Both the position numbers and the translations under genes were made by a program. From Lactobacillus sp. HBUAS51381 (GTDB taxonomy: Bacteria > Bacillota > Bacilli > Lactobacillales > Lactobacillaceae), in NCBI RefSeq assembly GCF_012641095.1, contig NZ_JAAVSC010000018.1, positions 1 to 57,230 on the forward strand: 57,230 nucleotides of DNA. The letters are read 5' to 3'. Under the pieces are notes generated by a model. It did not search any database. It had not been told where the DNA came from and worked only from the letters and a program-made list of their open reading frames with translations. Below are positions 16,993 to 25,718 of the stretch, in pieces. Position 1 is the first letter of the stretch. Each line of letters begins with the position of its first letter.

Positions 16993-18855
16993 TCATTCAT
17001 CTATGCCCCATAGATCAGTAAGCACTACATCATCACTAGCAGGTCGAATTTCCCTATTTTTAATCTTAGGTATCTTTACAAAGACAGGAATTTGCATTGA
17101 ACTTCCTGTAATTATAGCCTCTCCTTTTCCAAGGCTGGGTATCATCTGAAAAGAACTTCTGTCTAAAGTTGGCATTGTATTTTCCAACATACGTAAATCT
17201 CTGTCATTGACCAGCCGGTGAACTACATAATTATGAACTTGAGATAGAATTGTTGGTGAAATATCCGCTGGCCTTTGTGAACTAATAGTCAGGAAAAAGC
17301 CAAATTTACGACCTTCTTTTATTATTTCTTCAAATGTACGAAGCCTATAATCTTGCCAAGTGTCTCCAAAATTCGTTTCTTGATCGTTTAAGATGTTATG
17401 TGCTTCATCAATTATTAAGTGCTTAGTTTGCGTAATGCCATGGCCTGTAGTGTTCTCTTTTTGAAAATCATAAAACATTTTAGACAACATCATAGGGATA
17501 ACTCTCTTAATTTCTTGATTAGTATGGACCAAGGAAAAAACATTTACTGGATAATACTTATCCTGAACATCGTCTACCACTTCAATTACTTTGGCAAGGC
17601 TAGTAAATACTGAATCAATACGATGAAATAAGGGATTTAAATAATCTCGATTAATTTTCCCCCATGCCGTGCTATGAACTCTCTGAAAATCCAAAAAGAC
17701 TGCCAGCTTTTCAATTGGAGTTCTATTACTTGATTTCCAGTAATCTGATAATGCATTCTCAATCTCCCCACCCTTTAAATATATCCAGACTGAATCACTG
17801 ATTGTTGCCTCTGAGCCCACGTTAAAATATATTTTCCCATTTGTAGTATCAATATAATAGTTTTCATTAGTAGAATTAAACTGGATTTTATCAATTTCTG
17901 AATAAATATTTTCTCCCTGAACGTACTTCTTACAACTTTGAATCCAATCTTGTATGCTATCTTGATTTGCTGAGGAACCACTAGTCAATATTTTTTTTAA
18001 AGTGCCGCAAACAAACTTTCCAAACTCGAAATTCATATCATCATATTTTTCATTAAATAATGAAACAGCCTTTTTCAAAAAAGGTGCTTGAGTAGCTGCA
18101 GTTGCACTAAAAAGAGTCGATAAAATATCTGCGTCAAACAAGTAGTTCTTCGTGATAAATACCTTATCCCCAGCACTTCGGGTACTCAATGTGAAAACTT
18201 TTTTCTTATCACCAATATCAAATTGTTTTCCTGTATATTCCCCATTAAAGTCAATGATGAAAAATTGGCTTCTTTGAAATATTTGATTTTTATATTTGGA
18301 ATGAAATAAGTCAAAGTACAGTTTCTGTAATGTGTTTGATTTACCACTACCTGTATTCCCAAAAATACCAATATGACTCGCAAAAAAAGTATTAATATTT
18401 AATTCAACCGGTTGATTTTCTAAAATCGACTGTCCTATATTGATGGAGCCAGTCTCTCTATCTACGCTATAAATTTCACTTAATTCTTTTTTGGTAGTTA
18501 ATGTCACTTCATTCCCAATCATTGGTACATAAGAACTCGTAACTTGAAAAGTATTATCAATAATTACTCCACGAGTTTTTAGCTGGATTACTCGATTTAT
18601 CGAATCTTTCTTATATCTATTATCAAATTATGTACTTCTAATCGTATTTTGCTGATCGATCACTTTTTCAGTAATAACTGATGCGATAATTTTTACATCA
18701 TTCTGATTAATCGTTAATAACGCACCAATCTTGGGACCCGTAAGAATATCCCCAAGCCAAATAATTTCAGAAGAATTGGACATATTATATACACCAACAC
18801 TGGCAACGGATCCATCAACACCAACTATTACACCAATTTGTTTAGTCAGTTGCAT
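16993..18855 (-). pseudogene. herA: HerA-type ATPase of a SIR2-HerA system, interrupted by an in-frame stop
   Basis: Reading from the ATG at 18855 (GAGGGA upstream, one base after the SIR2 stop), the frame gives 75 residues of a HerA N-terminal barrel (QIGVIVGVDG, WLGDILTGPKIG). It then meets TAA at 18628-18630 and stays open in the same frame to 16993. The downstream part has Walker A GNTGSGKS, Walker B HLIIDEAH, and an arginine-finger region (SSQRPADISPT). Together this is about 620 codons, the normal HerA/DUF87 length. No ribosome site lies behind the stop, and the next ATG is at 18522. So the ATPase is probably not made in full, unless the stop is a sequencing error or is suppressed. Intact HerA rings assemble with SIR2 in the known defence complex. 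Confidence 0.82.
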
Positions 18856-18856
18856 T

Positions 18857-19792
18857 TTAATCTCCCTCTGATAGCATTCCATTTAAAGTATACGTTAGCC
18901 ACTCTAAATTAAGTTTATCAGAATTTTCATCTGCAAAAACATCCTTTGGAGTAATTATTTTGAAGTTTGGCCGCTCTTCTAAGAAACCCAAATTATTCAG
19001 AAAAGTTTCTCTATCTGCATCACTATACCCAATTGCGTACACCATTAATTCAGCGTTCTGAAGTGCTCTTCTAACCATTTTTCCAATATGTTTATCTTGA
19101 AATGAAAACCCAATTATAAATAAAACAGATTGTGGTTTATCTAATTCTAATTGAAACATCCTTAGCATTTCATAAAAATGATTCTGTAAAAAAGTTGTTG
19201 CGGATTCAAACCCCGTTGGTGGCACAACGACTGGTACTGGGCTAACTCGATTAATTATCCGAATATTTTCCTTATCCTTAACCCAGTTCATAGAGCCATG
19301 TGGTTTAATCACAGAAATTGATGGCACTTCATTTAAATAATCATTGTTCAATCCCCTATATGAAACAGTTCGGTTATAGTTAGAACTGTCTAGCGTTCTT
19401 TGAAAGTAGCCATTAGCACCATCATTAAATACAATTCTGTTATTCTTCGAAGCCTTATCGATAGCCTTTTCAATAAAAAGATCATAGTTCGTTGTAAAAA
19501 TATTAACGTTTTTAGGCGACTGTCTTGAATTGGATAGATTTAAAAGATCGATAACTACTTGAATAAACCGATCATATGTACCTTGTGTATTTCTTACGTT
19601 AGCACTTTGTCTATATCGGTCTAAAATTTCACGACTCGTTACCTCTACCTTTTTAAGTAGTTCATTATTCGTCAACCCCGCCATTAAAGGAATCGCCGGA
19701 ACAGACGTGCCCGAACCTAGTAAAAAATTCAGTTGTTTCGTTATTGCTAAGTTTCTCATCCGCTTGCTTAACGTATCTACCTGATTATCCAT
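18857..19792 (-). CDS. SIR2-domain NADase of a SIR2-HerA defence system
   Basis: A 311-residue sirtuin-like protein. Visible NAD-site motifs: LLGSGTSVPAIP (25-36), FTTNYDLF with Asn102 and Asp104, KPHGSMNW with catalytic His165, and IIGFSFQDKHI later on. In characterised SIR2-HerA (Nezha-type) systems the SIR2 subunit depletes NAD upon phage infection and HerA forms the ATPase partner. The ATG at 19792 is chosen because AGGGAG precedes it, and a GTG-initiated longer form exists. The herA start lies one base after its stop. AT-rich compared with rlmH next door. Confidence 0.85.
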   Translation of the reverse strand: MDNQVDTLSKRMRNLAITKQLNFLLGSGTSVPAIPLMAGLTNNELLKKVEVTSREILDRYRQSANVRNTQGTYDRFIQVVIDLLNLSNSRQSPKNVNIFTTNYDLFIEKAIDKASKNNRIVFNDGANGYFQRTLDSSNYNRTVSYRGLNNDYLNEVPSISVIKPHGSMNWVKDKENIRIINRVSPVPVVVPPTGFESATTFLQNHFYEMLRMFQLELDKPQSVLFIIGFSFQDKHIGKMVRRALQNAELMVYAIGYSDADRETFLNNLGFLEERPNFKIITPKDVFADENSDKLNLEWLTYTLNGMLSEGD

Positions 19793-19876
19793 AACATTGC
19801 TCTCCCTACATATTCTTATTCGATCATATGACCCAAGCTTCACATAACGAGTTTAGTTGCCGACAACTTTAAGAAA

Positions 19877-19895
19877 AACCGCATCACTTATGATA
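19877..19895 (+). repeat. rlmH-proximal attachment-like direct repeat
   Basis: Covers the last codons and TGA of rlmH plus the following bases (TATCATAAGTGATGCGGTT in the gene's direction). Identical to 15679-15697 and near-identical to the SCC insertion site of staphylococci. Confidence 0.82.
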
Positions 19896-20363
19896 CGGGG
19901 ACCCCTCATTAATCATAAACGCCCGATAAACCTGCTCCGTCAACACCAACCGCATCAGCTGGTGGGGTAGCGTGAAGCGGCCAAACGAGATCTGGGTGTC
20001 CGCGCGCTTCAAGACGGCTGGCGTCAGGCCCAGGGAGCCACCGATGACGAAGGTGATGTCTGAGTGGCCGTAGGTGGTCAGGTCCTTGATTTCCTTGGCA
20101 AACTCCTCTGACGAGCGTTCCTTGCCCAGGATGGCCAGTGCGTAGACGTATTCGCGGTCCTTGATCTTACTCAGGATGCGTTCGCCTTCCGCGGCCATGA
20201 CTTGGTCCATTTCGGCCTGTGACATGCTTTCCGGGGCCTTTTCATCTGGGACTTCCACGATACTGAATTTACAGAAACGGGAGAGCCGCTTGGCGTATTC
20301 CGCGATTCCTTGTTTGAAATACTTTTCCTTCAATTTCCCAACTACGACGAATTTGATGTTCAT
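19884..20363 (-). CDS. rlmH: 23S rRNA (pseudouridine1915-N3)-methyltransferase
   Basis: SPOUT-class methyltransferase that modifies pseudouridine 1915 in helix 69 of 23S rRNA. Translation from the ATG at 20363 (AGGAGG upstream) gives 159 residues, the family length. It opens [15 protein letters not shown], has the SAM-binding knot FVIGGSLGL, and ends with the invariant [10 protein letters not shown]. The coding end is intact although the gene's last bases form one of the island's repeats. It follows htrA in the same direction, with the DnaA-box cluster between. Confidence 0.96.
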   Translation of the reverse strand: MNIKFVVVGKLKEKYFKQGIAEYAKRLSRFCKFSIVEVPDEKAPESMSQAEMDQVMAAEGERILSKIKDREYVYALAILGKERSSEEFAKEIKDLTTYGHSDITFVIGGSLGLTPAVLKRADTQISFGRFTLPHQLMRLVLTEQVYRAFMINEGSPYHK

Positions 20364-20384
20364 AATTATCCTCCTGTACACAGG

Positions 20385-20712
20385 TTGTCCACAAAGTTAT
20401 CCACAGGTGGACAACCTGTTTTCCTAGATATTGGGGGTAAATGGTCACTTACCTACGACATCTATTTTTTGCCAAAATGTCAATCTCTTTTTAGTTATCC
20501 ACTGCTGAAGTTCAAAACAAACGTTCGCCGGTCCCGCTTACAATCGTTGCTACCACGGTGTTTATCAGTGACTAGAAGCCACCAAATTTTTTCTATCCAC
20601 AGTTATCCCCAGCACCTGTGGATAACTTTTGCACCGGTCTAATTGCCGTTCTAGCCCTGTTCATAACTTTTCCACCGCTAACGGCACCAGCTTATCCCCC
20701 AAGTTATCCACA
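20385..20712. promoter_or_regulatory. DnaA-box cluster between htrA and rlmH
   Basis: Three perfect TTATCCACA boxes: 20397-20405 (+), 20617-20625 (-) and 20704-20712 (+). There are also near matches at 20385, 20495, 20593, 20603 and 20658. No AT-rich unwinding region or dnaA gene is here, so this is more likely a DnaA-titrating or regulatory cluster than oriC itself. Confidence 0.65.
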
Positions 20713-20854
20713 ACTATAATTTCTGCAATTTTACGACCTGAATTACGCGCGGGACCTTCAGTTGGTTCGTTCGGACAGCTAACCACCGGGTACGTTTTCA
20801 TTCGGCTTAAGTCGATCTTAAACTTCGGTTTTTCACTAGATAGTTTATCATATC

Positions 20855-20897
20855 AAAAAAGCGGCCGCTGGAAAAATCCAACGACCGCTTTCATTTT
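20855..20897 (-). terminator. Terminator of the wal-htrA operon
   Basis: A 15-bp stem (20858-20872 with 20877-20891, mostly paired) followed on the minus strand by a T run. Confidence 0.75.
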
Positions 20898-20899
20898 GA

Positions 20900-22240
20900 C
20901 TAACTTTCTGAGTTTTCCGTCGTACTGGTGGTGCTCTTTAGCTGCGAACTACTTTCGGTCAACTTGACCTTCGTCGTCTGCTTCTTACCATTGTGGTAAT
21001 ACGTCATCGAGACGGTATCGTTCAGCTTATACTTGTAGAGAATATCCCGCAGCGTCGACTGATCGGAAATCTTGTGACCACCCAACTCCGTGATGACATC
21101 GTACTTGGACAGGCCGGCCTTCTTCGCTGGTGACCCAGACGAGGCACTCATGACCACGACGCCGGCATCCACGCTAGATGGCAGCTTCAATACCGACTTC
21201 TGTTGCGAGCTGGAAACGTTGGCCAGATCCACGTAGGTAATCCCTAGCGCGGGCCGCACAACCTTCCCCTTCTTGACCAGCTGATTGATGATGTTGACGA
21301 CTTCGTTGGATGGAATGGCAAAGCCCATCCCCTCAACGCTAGTCCCTTCAGCATCGCTGGCAATCTTCGAGGACGTAATCCCGACGACTTGACCGCCGAC
21401 GTTAATCAACGCCCCACCGGAGTTCCCGGGGTTAATCGCGGCATCGGTTTGGATAACCGTGGCGTTCCCGGTTTGGGTCCCAGCCGAGTTCGTGGTTTCA
21501 ATCGTCCGTTTCTTCGCGGAAATGATCCCTTCCGTTAACGACGTGGCATACTGGCTGCCCAGCGGCGAGCCAATGGCCAGTGCCGTTTCACCGACCTTGA
21601 TCTTGTCGGAATTACCGAACGACGCCACGGTCTTCAGGTCGGCGCCGTTAACCTTCAGCACCGCCAAGTCGGTAACGGAATCCTTCCCGACCAACTTCGC
21701 CTGGAGCTGCTTGCCCGAACTGGTCACGACCCGCAACGCGGATGAGCCAGAGACCACGTGATTGTTGGTCACGATGTAGGCCGTGTTGCCATCCTTCTTA
21801 TAAACGACCCCGGAACCTTCCGACGCCTCTTCTAATTCGGACTTGGACTTACTGGAGTTCGAGGATGAACTCTCCCCAAACAGTTGGCCCAAGGTATTGC
21901 TACTACTATTCTGCTTTTGTAAGTTGACCACGGAAACCATGGCCCCTTTGACCTCGTTAAATGCCTTGGTCGATTGCGTGGAGACATTGACCGTCACGTT
22001 CGAGGTCTTGGTGTTCCCGGTTGAATTACTCCCACTAGGAACAGCGGTATCATTAATACCACTATTATTAATATAACTAATCCCACCGTAGGCTACACCA
22101 CCACCGAGAAGTCCGGCGATCGCCGCCGTTACGGCCACCTTAGTTAAAGTGATACCGCCCCGCCGCTTGCGTGGTTGGGGTTCCGGCGTGGGTGTTGGTG
22201 TTGCCTGGTTATCATTATTTTGATTATTGTTGTTATCCAT
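20900..22240 (-). CDS. htrA: Membrane-anchored serine protease HtrA (DegP family)
   Basis: Surface quality-control protease of 446 residues. A Pro/Gln/Asn-rich cytoplasmic tail precedes a membrane segment at about 31-52. The trypsin-like domain has His161 (TNNHVV), Asp191 (DLAVLKV) and Ser274 (GNSGGAL), and a PDZ domain fills the last 100 residues. The ATG at 22240 begins the expected MDNNNNQ sequence, but the only good ribosome site (GAGGAGG) lies about 24 bases upstream. The gap contains a GCGC-GTTTCT-GCGC mini-hairpin that could shorten the effective distance. Last protein gene of the walRK operon. Confidence 0.95.
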   Translation of the reverse strand: MDNNNNQNNDNQATPTPTPEPQPRKRRGGITLTKVAVTAAIAGLLGGGVAYGGISYINNSGINDTAVPSGSNSTGNTKTSNVTVNVSTQSTKAFNEVKGAMVSVVNLQKQNSSSNTLGQLFGESSSSNSSKSKSELEEASEGSGVVYKKDGNTAYIVTNNHVVSGSSALRVVTSSGKQLQAKLVGKDSVTDLAVLKVNGADLKTVASFGNSDKIKVGETALAIGSPLGSQYATSLTEGIISAKKRTIETTNSAGTQTGNATVIQTDAAINPGNSGGALINVGGQVVGITSSKIASDAEGTSVEGMGFAIPSNEVVNIINQLVKKGKVVRPALGITYVDLANVSSSQQKSVLKLPSSVDAGVVVMSASSGSPAKKAGLSKYDVITELGGHKISDQSTLRDILYKYKLNDTVSMTYYHNGKKQTTKVKLTESSSQLKSTTSTTENSES

Positions 22241-22387
22241 AGCATTGCGCAGAAACGCGCTAACCCTCCTCATTCGTCGGTCAGGGCATCAGGCCACCAA
22301 CCGCCATTTTGATAACTCTTATCATAGCTGGATTGTGTGAATTTTTTTTGACAAATGCTTGCTGAAGTCCTAAAGTTTACGGTTTCT

Positions 22388-23215
22388 TTATAAAGCCACT
22401 AATGGTGTGGCCTCTTCCGGGTTAGTATCGATCAACTGGAAGTCGTGGCCCACGCCAAAGTCGCGGTTCTCCATCATGGAGGCCACGGTCAGATGACACA
22501 GCGACTGCATGTTGTTGTGCAGGCTGCGGTGGCCCAGGTAGATCTTCTTGGTTCGGTTGCCCAACACGTCCATCAGGGCATCGGCACCCTCTTCGTTGGA
22601 CAGATGGCCCTTGTCGCCCAAGATCCGTTGCTTCAGTGGCCAGGAGTACTCGCCCATCCGCAACATTTCCACGTCATGGTTACATTCCAACAAGTAGGCG
22701 TCCGCGTCGGCAATCACGCCCTCCACGTGTTCCGACACGTAGCCGGTATCCGTCAAGATCACGAAGGTCTTGCCGTGGTAGTGAATCGCGTAGAATTGGG
22801 GTTCCGCCGCATCGTGGGACACCGAAAAGCTCTCCACGTCGATATCGCCAAACGTTTGAACGGTATCGGGGGCAAACAGGTGCTTCTGCGCCAGGTCAAC
22901 CTTGCCAATCTTGGGGCTCATCGCGTCCCAGGTGCCCTGGTTAGCATAGACATCGAGTTGCGCGTAACGCCGCGCCAAAATCCCCACGGCCTGCCGGTGG
23001 TCCGAATGTTCGTGGGTGACCAACAGGGCATTAACGTCCTGCATCTTCCGGTCGATATTGCCCATTAACTTTTCAATCTTCTTCCCACTCAACCCGGCAT
23101 CAATCATGATCCGTTCGTTGGGACTCTCTACGTAGCACACGTTGCCCGTGCTCCCGCTGGATAACACGCTGATGCGTAGGTCATCCGCTGTTGCTGTTTC
23201 CGTCCGCAAATCCAT
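22388..23215 (-). CDS. walJ: Metallo-beta-lactamase fold hydrolase WalJ/YycJ
   Basis: A 275-residue cytoplasmic metallo-hydrolase of the WalRK operon. The metal-binding signature THEHSDH lies near residue 68, with later ligands in DTGY and the LECNHD segment, and LGHRSL near the C-terminus. Homologues are 5'-3' exonuclease-like enzymes linked to mismatch repair and cell-wall stress. GGAGAGG precedes the chosen ATG. The position between yycI and htrA is the conserved order. Confidence 0.93.
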   Translation of the reverse strand: MDLRTETATADDLRISVLSSGSTGNVCYVESPNERIMIDAGLSGKKIEKLMGNIDRKMQDVNALLVTHEHSDHRQAVGILARRYAQLDVYANQGTWDAMSPKIGKVDLAQKHLFAPDTVQTFGDIDVESFSVSHDAAEPQFYAIHYHGKTFVILTDTGYVSEHVEGVIADADAYLLECNHDVEMLRMGEYSWPLKQRILGDKGHLSNEEGADALMDVLGNRTKKIYLGHRSLHNNMQSLCHLTVASMMENRDFGVGHDFQLIDTNPEEATPLVAL

Positions 23216-23537
23216 TCGACCTCTCCTTAAATTCAATACCGTTATCATACCGCATTTTGGCGGACTTGTAACTTATTATCCTTGCGCCATCGTTGCCCAG
23301 TAAAAAAGCCCGGAACATCGCCCAGACTTCTGGTATTGCTAAACTTAATTTTTTTGACGAGTCTGGGACAAAACGCCCAGACTCTTTGTGTCTCCGAACT
23401 AAGATTGCCGAAACGTGGGTCAAAAGGCAGCTGGTTCCGCTTAAAACAGATAACCAAACAATCCAAACCCAGGATTATTCGGTTATCTGCCTTAATGCTC
23501 ACCAGCTAACCGCCTTTTATCCCACTCTCTTACTGTT
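23216..23537. other. Spacer between walJ and yycI with an inverted repeat
   Basis: This break in an otherwise tight operon holds a hairpin at 23359-23384 (GAGTCTGGG, 8-nt loop, CCCAGACTC) preceded by a run of T and a partial extra copy (CGCCCAGACTT). The GTCTGGGACAAAACG core resembles short repeat units common between lactobacillus genes. The ORFs seen here lack ribosome sites and look spurious. Confidence 0.5.
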
Positions 23538-24392
23538 TTAGTCGCTGGTTGTGGCCGATCCGCTGACCGTCTTGACGTTGCTATCCGACGTCAGAATCGC
23601 CCCGGTAAAGGCGTTGACGTGTTTCAGCTGCAAGACGCCCGCATTACTGCCGCTATTGGCCTTAACCGCAATAACCCACGTTGGAATGTAGACGCTACTG
23701 TTCTTCAAGTTAAAGTAACGGGTATACGCCAACTTGGTCCACACAATCTTGGTATTGTTCGCAATCTGATTATATTGGTACAGCCAGATTAGCGCCTTTT
23801 GTTCAGAAATGGTTTCCGTCTTTTCCCGCAAGGTCGTGACATCCGTCAAGTACCCTTGCGTATAGCCGGTGACGACCCCCGCATTCGTTAAGCTGAAGCG
23901 GATTTCACCGTATTTCGAATAAATCTGGCCGTCCGTCACCCGTTGCGTGTAAACCACCGTGTTGCGACTCGACAACTGCTGATTGTATTTATACTGCCGC
24001 CCATTGAGAATCAACGTGGCATTGCTGACCACCGTATCCAAGGTCTTATCCGGATGATCGGGATCCACGTCCGTAATGGCGGTCTTAAAGGTTGAGGCAA
24101 TCGTCCCGTCCGACTGATACCGCACCGTCTGATCCGTCAACGACGTCAGGCTACTCTTGATGCTATCGTCATTACTGGTCGAAACGTAGTAGCCCTCGCC
24201 GCTCTTCTTAGAGGGCGTGCCAAACTTAATGTCGTCCGTCCGCATTTCCTTAATGATGGTCGTGTCGCTGTCCGCCGATCGACTCGTCGTATCCGTTTGG
24301 GCCGTCGTGTCGTGTTGAAACGCCGCGAACAGAAAGATATCAATTGCGATAAACGCGACTAGAAATAGCCATTCGATGCGTCGAAAATCCAT
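23538..24392 (-). CDS. yycI: WalRK regulatory protein YycI
   Basis: A 284-residue bitopic membrane protein that, with YycH, modulates the WalK sensor kinase. One N-terminal membrane segment (about 8-26, WLFLVAFIAIDIFLFAAF) is followed by an extracytoplasmic YycI/YycH-type domain of mixed alpha/beta repeats. AAAGGGGG precedes the ATG. It lies 24 bases after yycH in the conserved order. Confidence 0.92.
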   Translation of the reverse strand: MDFRRIEWLFLVAFIAIDIFLFAAFQHDTTAQTDTTSRSADSDTTIIKEMRTDDIKFGTPSKKSGEGYYVSTSNDDSIKSSLTSLTDQTVRYQSDGTIASTFKTAITDVDPDHPDKTLDTVVSNATLILNGRQYKYNQQLSSRNTVVYTQRVTDGQIYSKYGEIRFSLTNAGVVTGYTQGYLTDVTTLREKTETISEQKALIWLYQYNQIANNTKIVWTKLAYTRYFNLKNSSVYIPTWVIAVKANSGSNAGVLQLKHVNAFTGAILTSDSNVKTVSGSATTSD

Positions 24393-24416
24393 GCCGGACC
24401 GCCCCCTTTCACCGGA

Positions 24417-25718
24417 TTACTGTTGTTGCTTCAACAGCTGCGTGTAGGTCTTCCAACTTCCATTGTAGAGCACGTACCACGTCGGCGTCAGGTTGACCAC
24501 CTTATCCGACGAGGTCGATGTCAGCCACTGATAGCCCACCTGGAGGCTCTCAATCTTCGCTTTACTGTACCCGGCTGCGACCAACTGATCGATCACCGCC
24601 TGAGTTCCCGGCAACGTCACCGCTTTTTTATCGGTGGGCACGGGGACTTGCAGGCTATAAAGCGAGAAGTTATACCGCCGAACGCCCTGCGAGAGCATCT
24701 GAATCCGGGCGGCCCCGTAATCACTCTGATTAATGATCGGGAAACCTTCCACGAAGCTACGGTACGTCACCGTCGAGTTCTTCGCGCTGTAACCATAGTA
24801 CCGCAAGTTCTCCATCGGAATCCCAATGGTCTTCACGGCCGAATAGCTAGCGGTCAACGCCTGGCTAAAGGACAGCGATGACTGTAGCGCGCTATAGTCC
24901 TCGAACAGTGCGGTTCCCTGCTTATTGTAGACCGTCAACTGCCGTGAGGCTCCATCACTGTAGATGGTGTTGTCCTTATTCTTCTTGGCCGTCACGTTGG
25001 TCGACTCCCCTTTATTCAGGAGTCGCGACGTAAAGTAATCGGTCGACTGCTGGTTAACCAGATAGCTATATGAGGGCACCGAAACACTCGACTTCACGTA
25101 CGCCGTTGCCGATTGACTCAACCACTTCATCGAGACGTTGATCCGGAATAGGTTTTCTTTCATAATCTTCCGGATAGCTGACGCGTCCGAGGACTTGACC
25201 GTCACCTGATAGACATCTTGCTTTTTATCGTCTAACAGATAGATGTGGTCCTGATCATCGAAGGGCACCAGAATCCGTGAAAACTGCGTTGATTGACTAT
25301 TCAGCTGGCTGCCAAATACCGTGTTAAACATCTTCACGTTGATCGGACTGGCGTACGACAGTAATAGGCTATTCTTCCGCGTCAGGTAGCGCATATAGGC
25401 GCTCTTAGACGGCACCCGAATGTGATTAACCCGGCCAAATTGCCACTTGGTGAGGGCCTCACGCAACTCGGTCGTCAGATTGACTTTCCGGTTATTCAAT
25501 AACTCCTGATTCCCGTTGGCATCGCTATACACAACCTGCGTCGGCAGATACACGTCCTTTTGGGGCCGCGTACTGAGTTCGGTGGTCGGCGTATTAGAGC
25601 TCCGTTGCCGGTTGCGTTCGTACTGCGCCGGGTTCGTCCAAATCATTGCGGACAAGACCACACTGACGGTCACGGCCGCGGCCAATCCGAGTGGCAAGAA
25701 GGCTTTAGTTATCTTCAT
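24417..25718 (-). CDS. yycH: WalRK regulatory protein YycH
   Basis: A 433-residue membrane-anchored partner of YycI that controls WalK activity through the membrane. The ATG at 25718 follows GAGGAGG and starts MKITKAFLPLGLAAAV, with one N-terminal membrane helix. The remainder is the extracytoplasmic YycH domain. Its first 14 bases overlap the 3' end of walK, which implies translational coupling. Confidence 0.92.
   Translation of the reverse strand: MKITKAFLPLGLAAAVTVSVVLSAMIWTNPAQYERNRQRSSNTPTTELSTRPQKDVYLPTQVVYSDANGNQELLNNRKVNLTTELREALTKWQFGRVNHIRVPSKSAYMRYLTRKNSLLLSYASPINVKMFNTVFGSQLNSQSTQFSRILVPFDDQDHIYLLDDKKQDVYQVTVKSSDASAIRKIMKENLFRINVSMKWLSQSATAYVKSSVSVPSYSYLVNQQSTDYFTSRLLNKGESTNVTAKKNKDNTIYSDGASRQLTVYNKQGTALFEDYSALQSSLSFSQALTASYSAVKTIGIPMENLRYYGYSAKNSTVTYRSFVEGFPIINQSDYGAARIQMLSQGVRRYNFSLYSLQVPVPTDKKAVTLPGTQAVIDQLVAAGYSKAKIESLQVGYQWLTSTSSDKVVNLTPTWYVLYNGSWKTYTQLLKQQQ

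Larger units (their letters stand above)
15679..19895. mobile_element. SCC-like genomic island at the 3' end of rlmH
   Basis: A 4.2-kb AT-rich segment bounded by two exact 19-bp direct repeats (AACCGCATCACTTATGATA). The right repeat is the last codons and stop of rlmH. Staphylococcal cassette chromosome elements insert at the same spot in orfX/rlmH, with a nearly identical core (TATCATAA-TGATGCGGTT in the gene's direction). Inside are a 32-codon peptide gene, a GNAT acetyltransferase, and a SIR2-HerA defence operon. GC is about one third by eye, against about one half outside. No ccr-type serine recombinase or other integrase is present, so the element would depend on an enzyme supplied from elsewhere, or is a remnant. 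Confidence 0.75.

Noticed and set aside
18523-18855. The 75-codon frame before the herA stop as a separate small gene
   Set aside because: It is in the same frame as the downstream ATPase and matches the HerA N-terminal barrel, so it is the missing front part of one gene.
20385-20712. DnaA-box cluster as the chromosomal origin
   Set aside because: No dnaA, dnaN or rpmH is nearby, and there is no clear unwinding region. The gene order and strand put oriC to the right of the window.
22445-23068. 207-codon plus-strand frame opposite walJ
   Set aside because: Antisense shadow of a well-conserved gene, with no start signal.
23245-23541. Overlapping 75-85 codon frames between walJ and yycI
   Set aside because: They run through an inverted repeat, overlap on both strands and lack ribosome sites.
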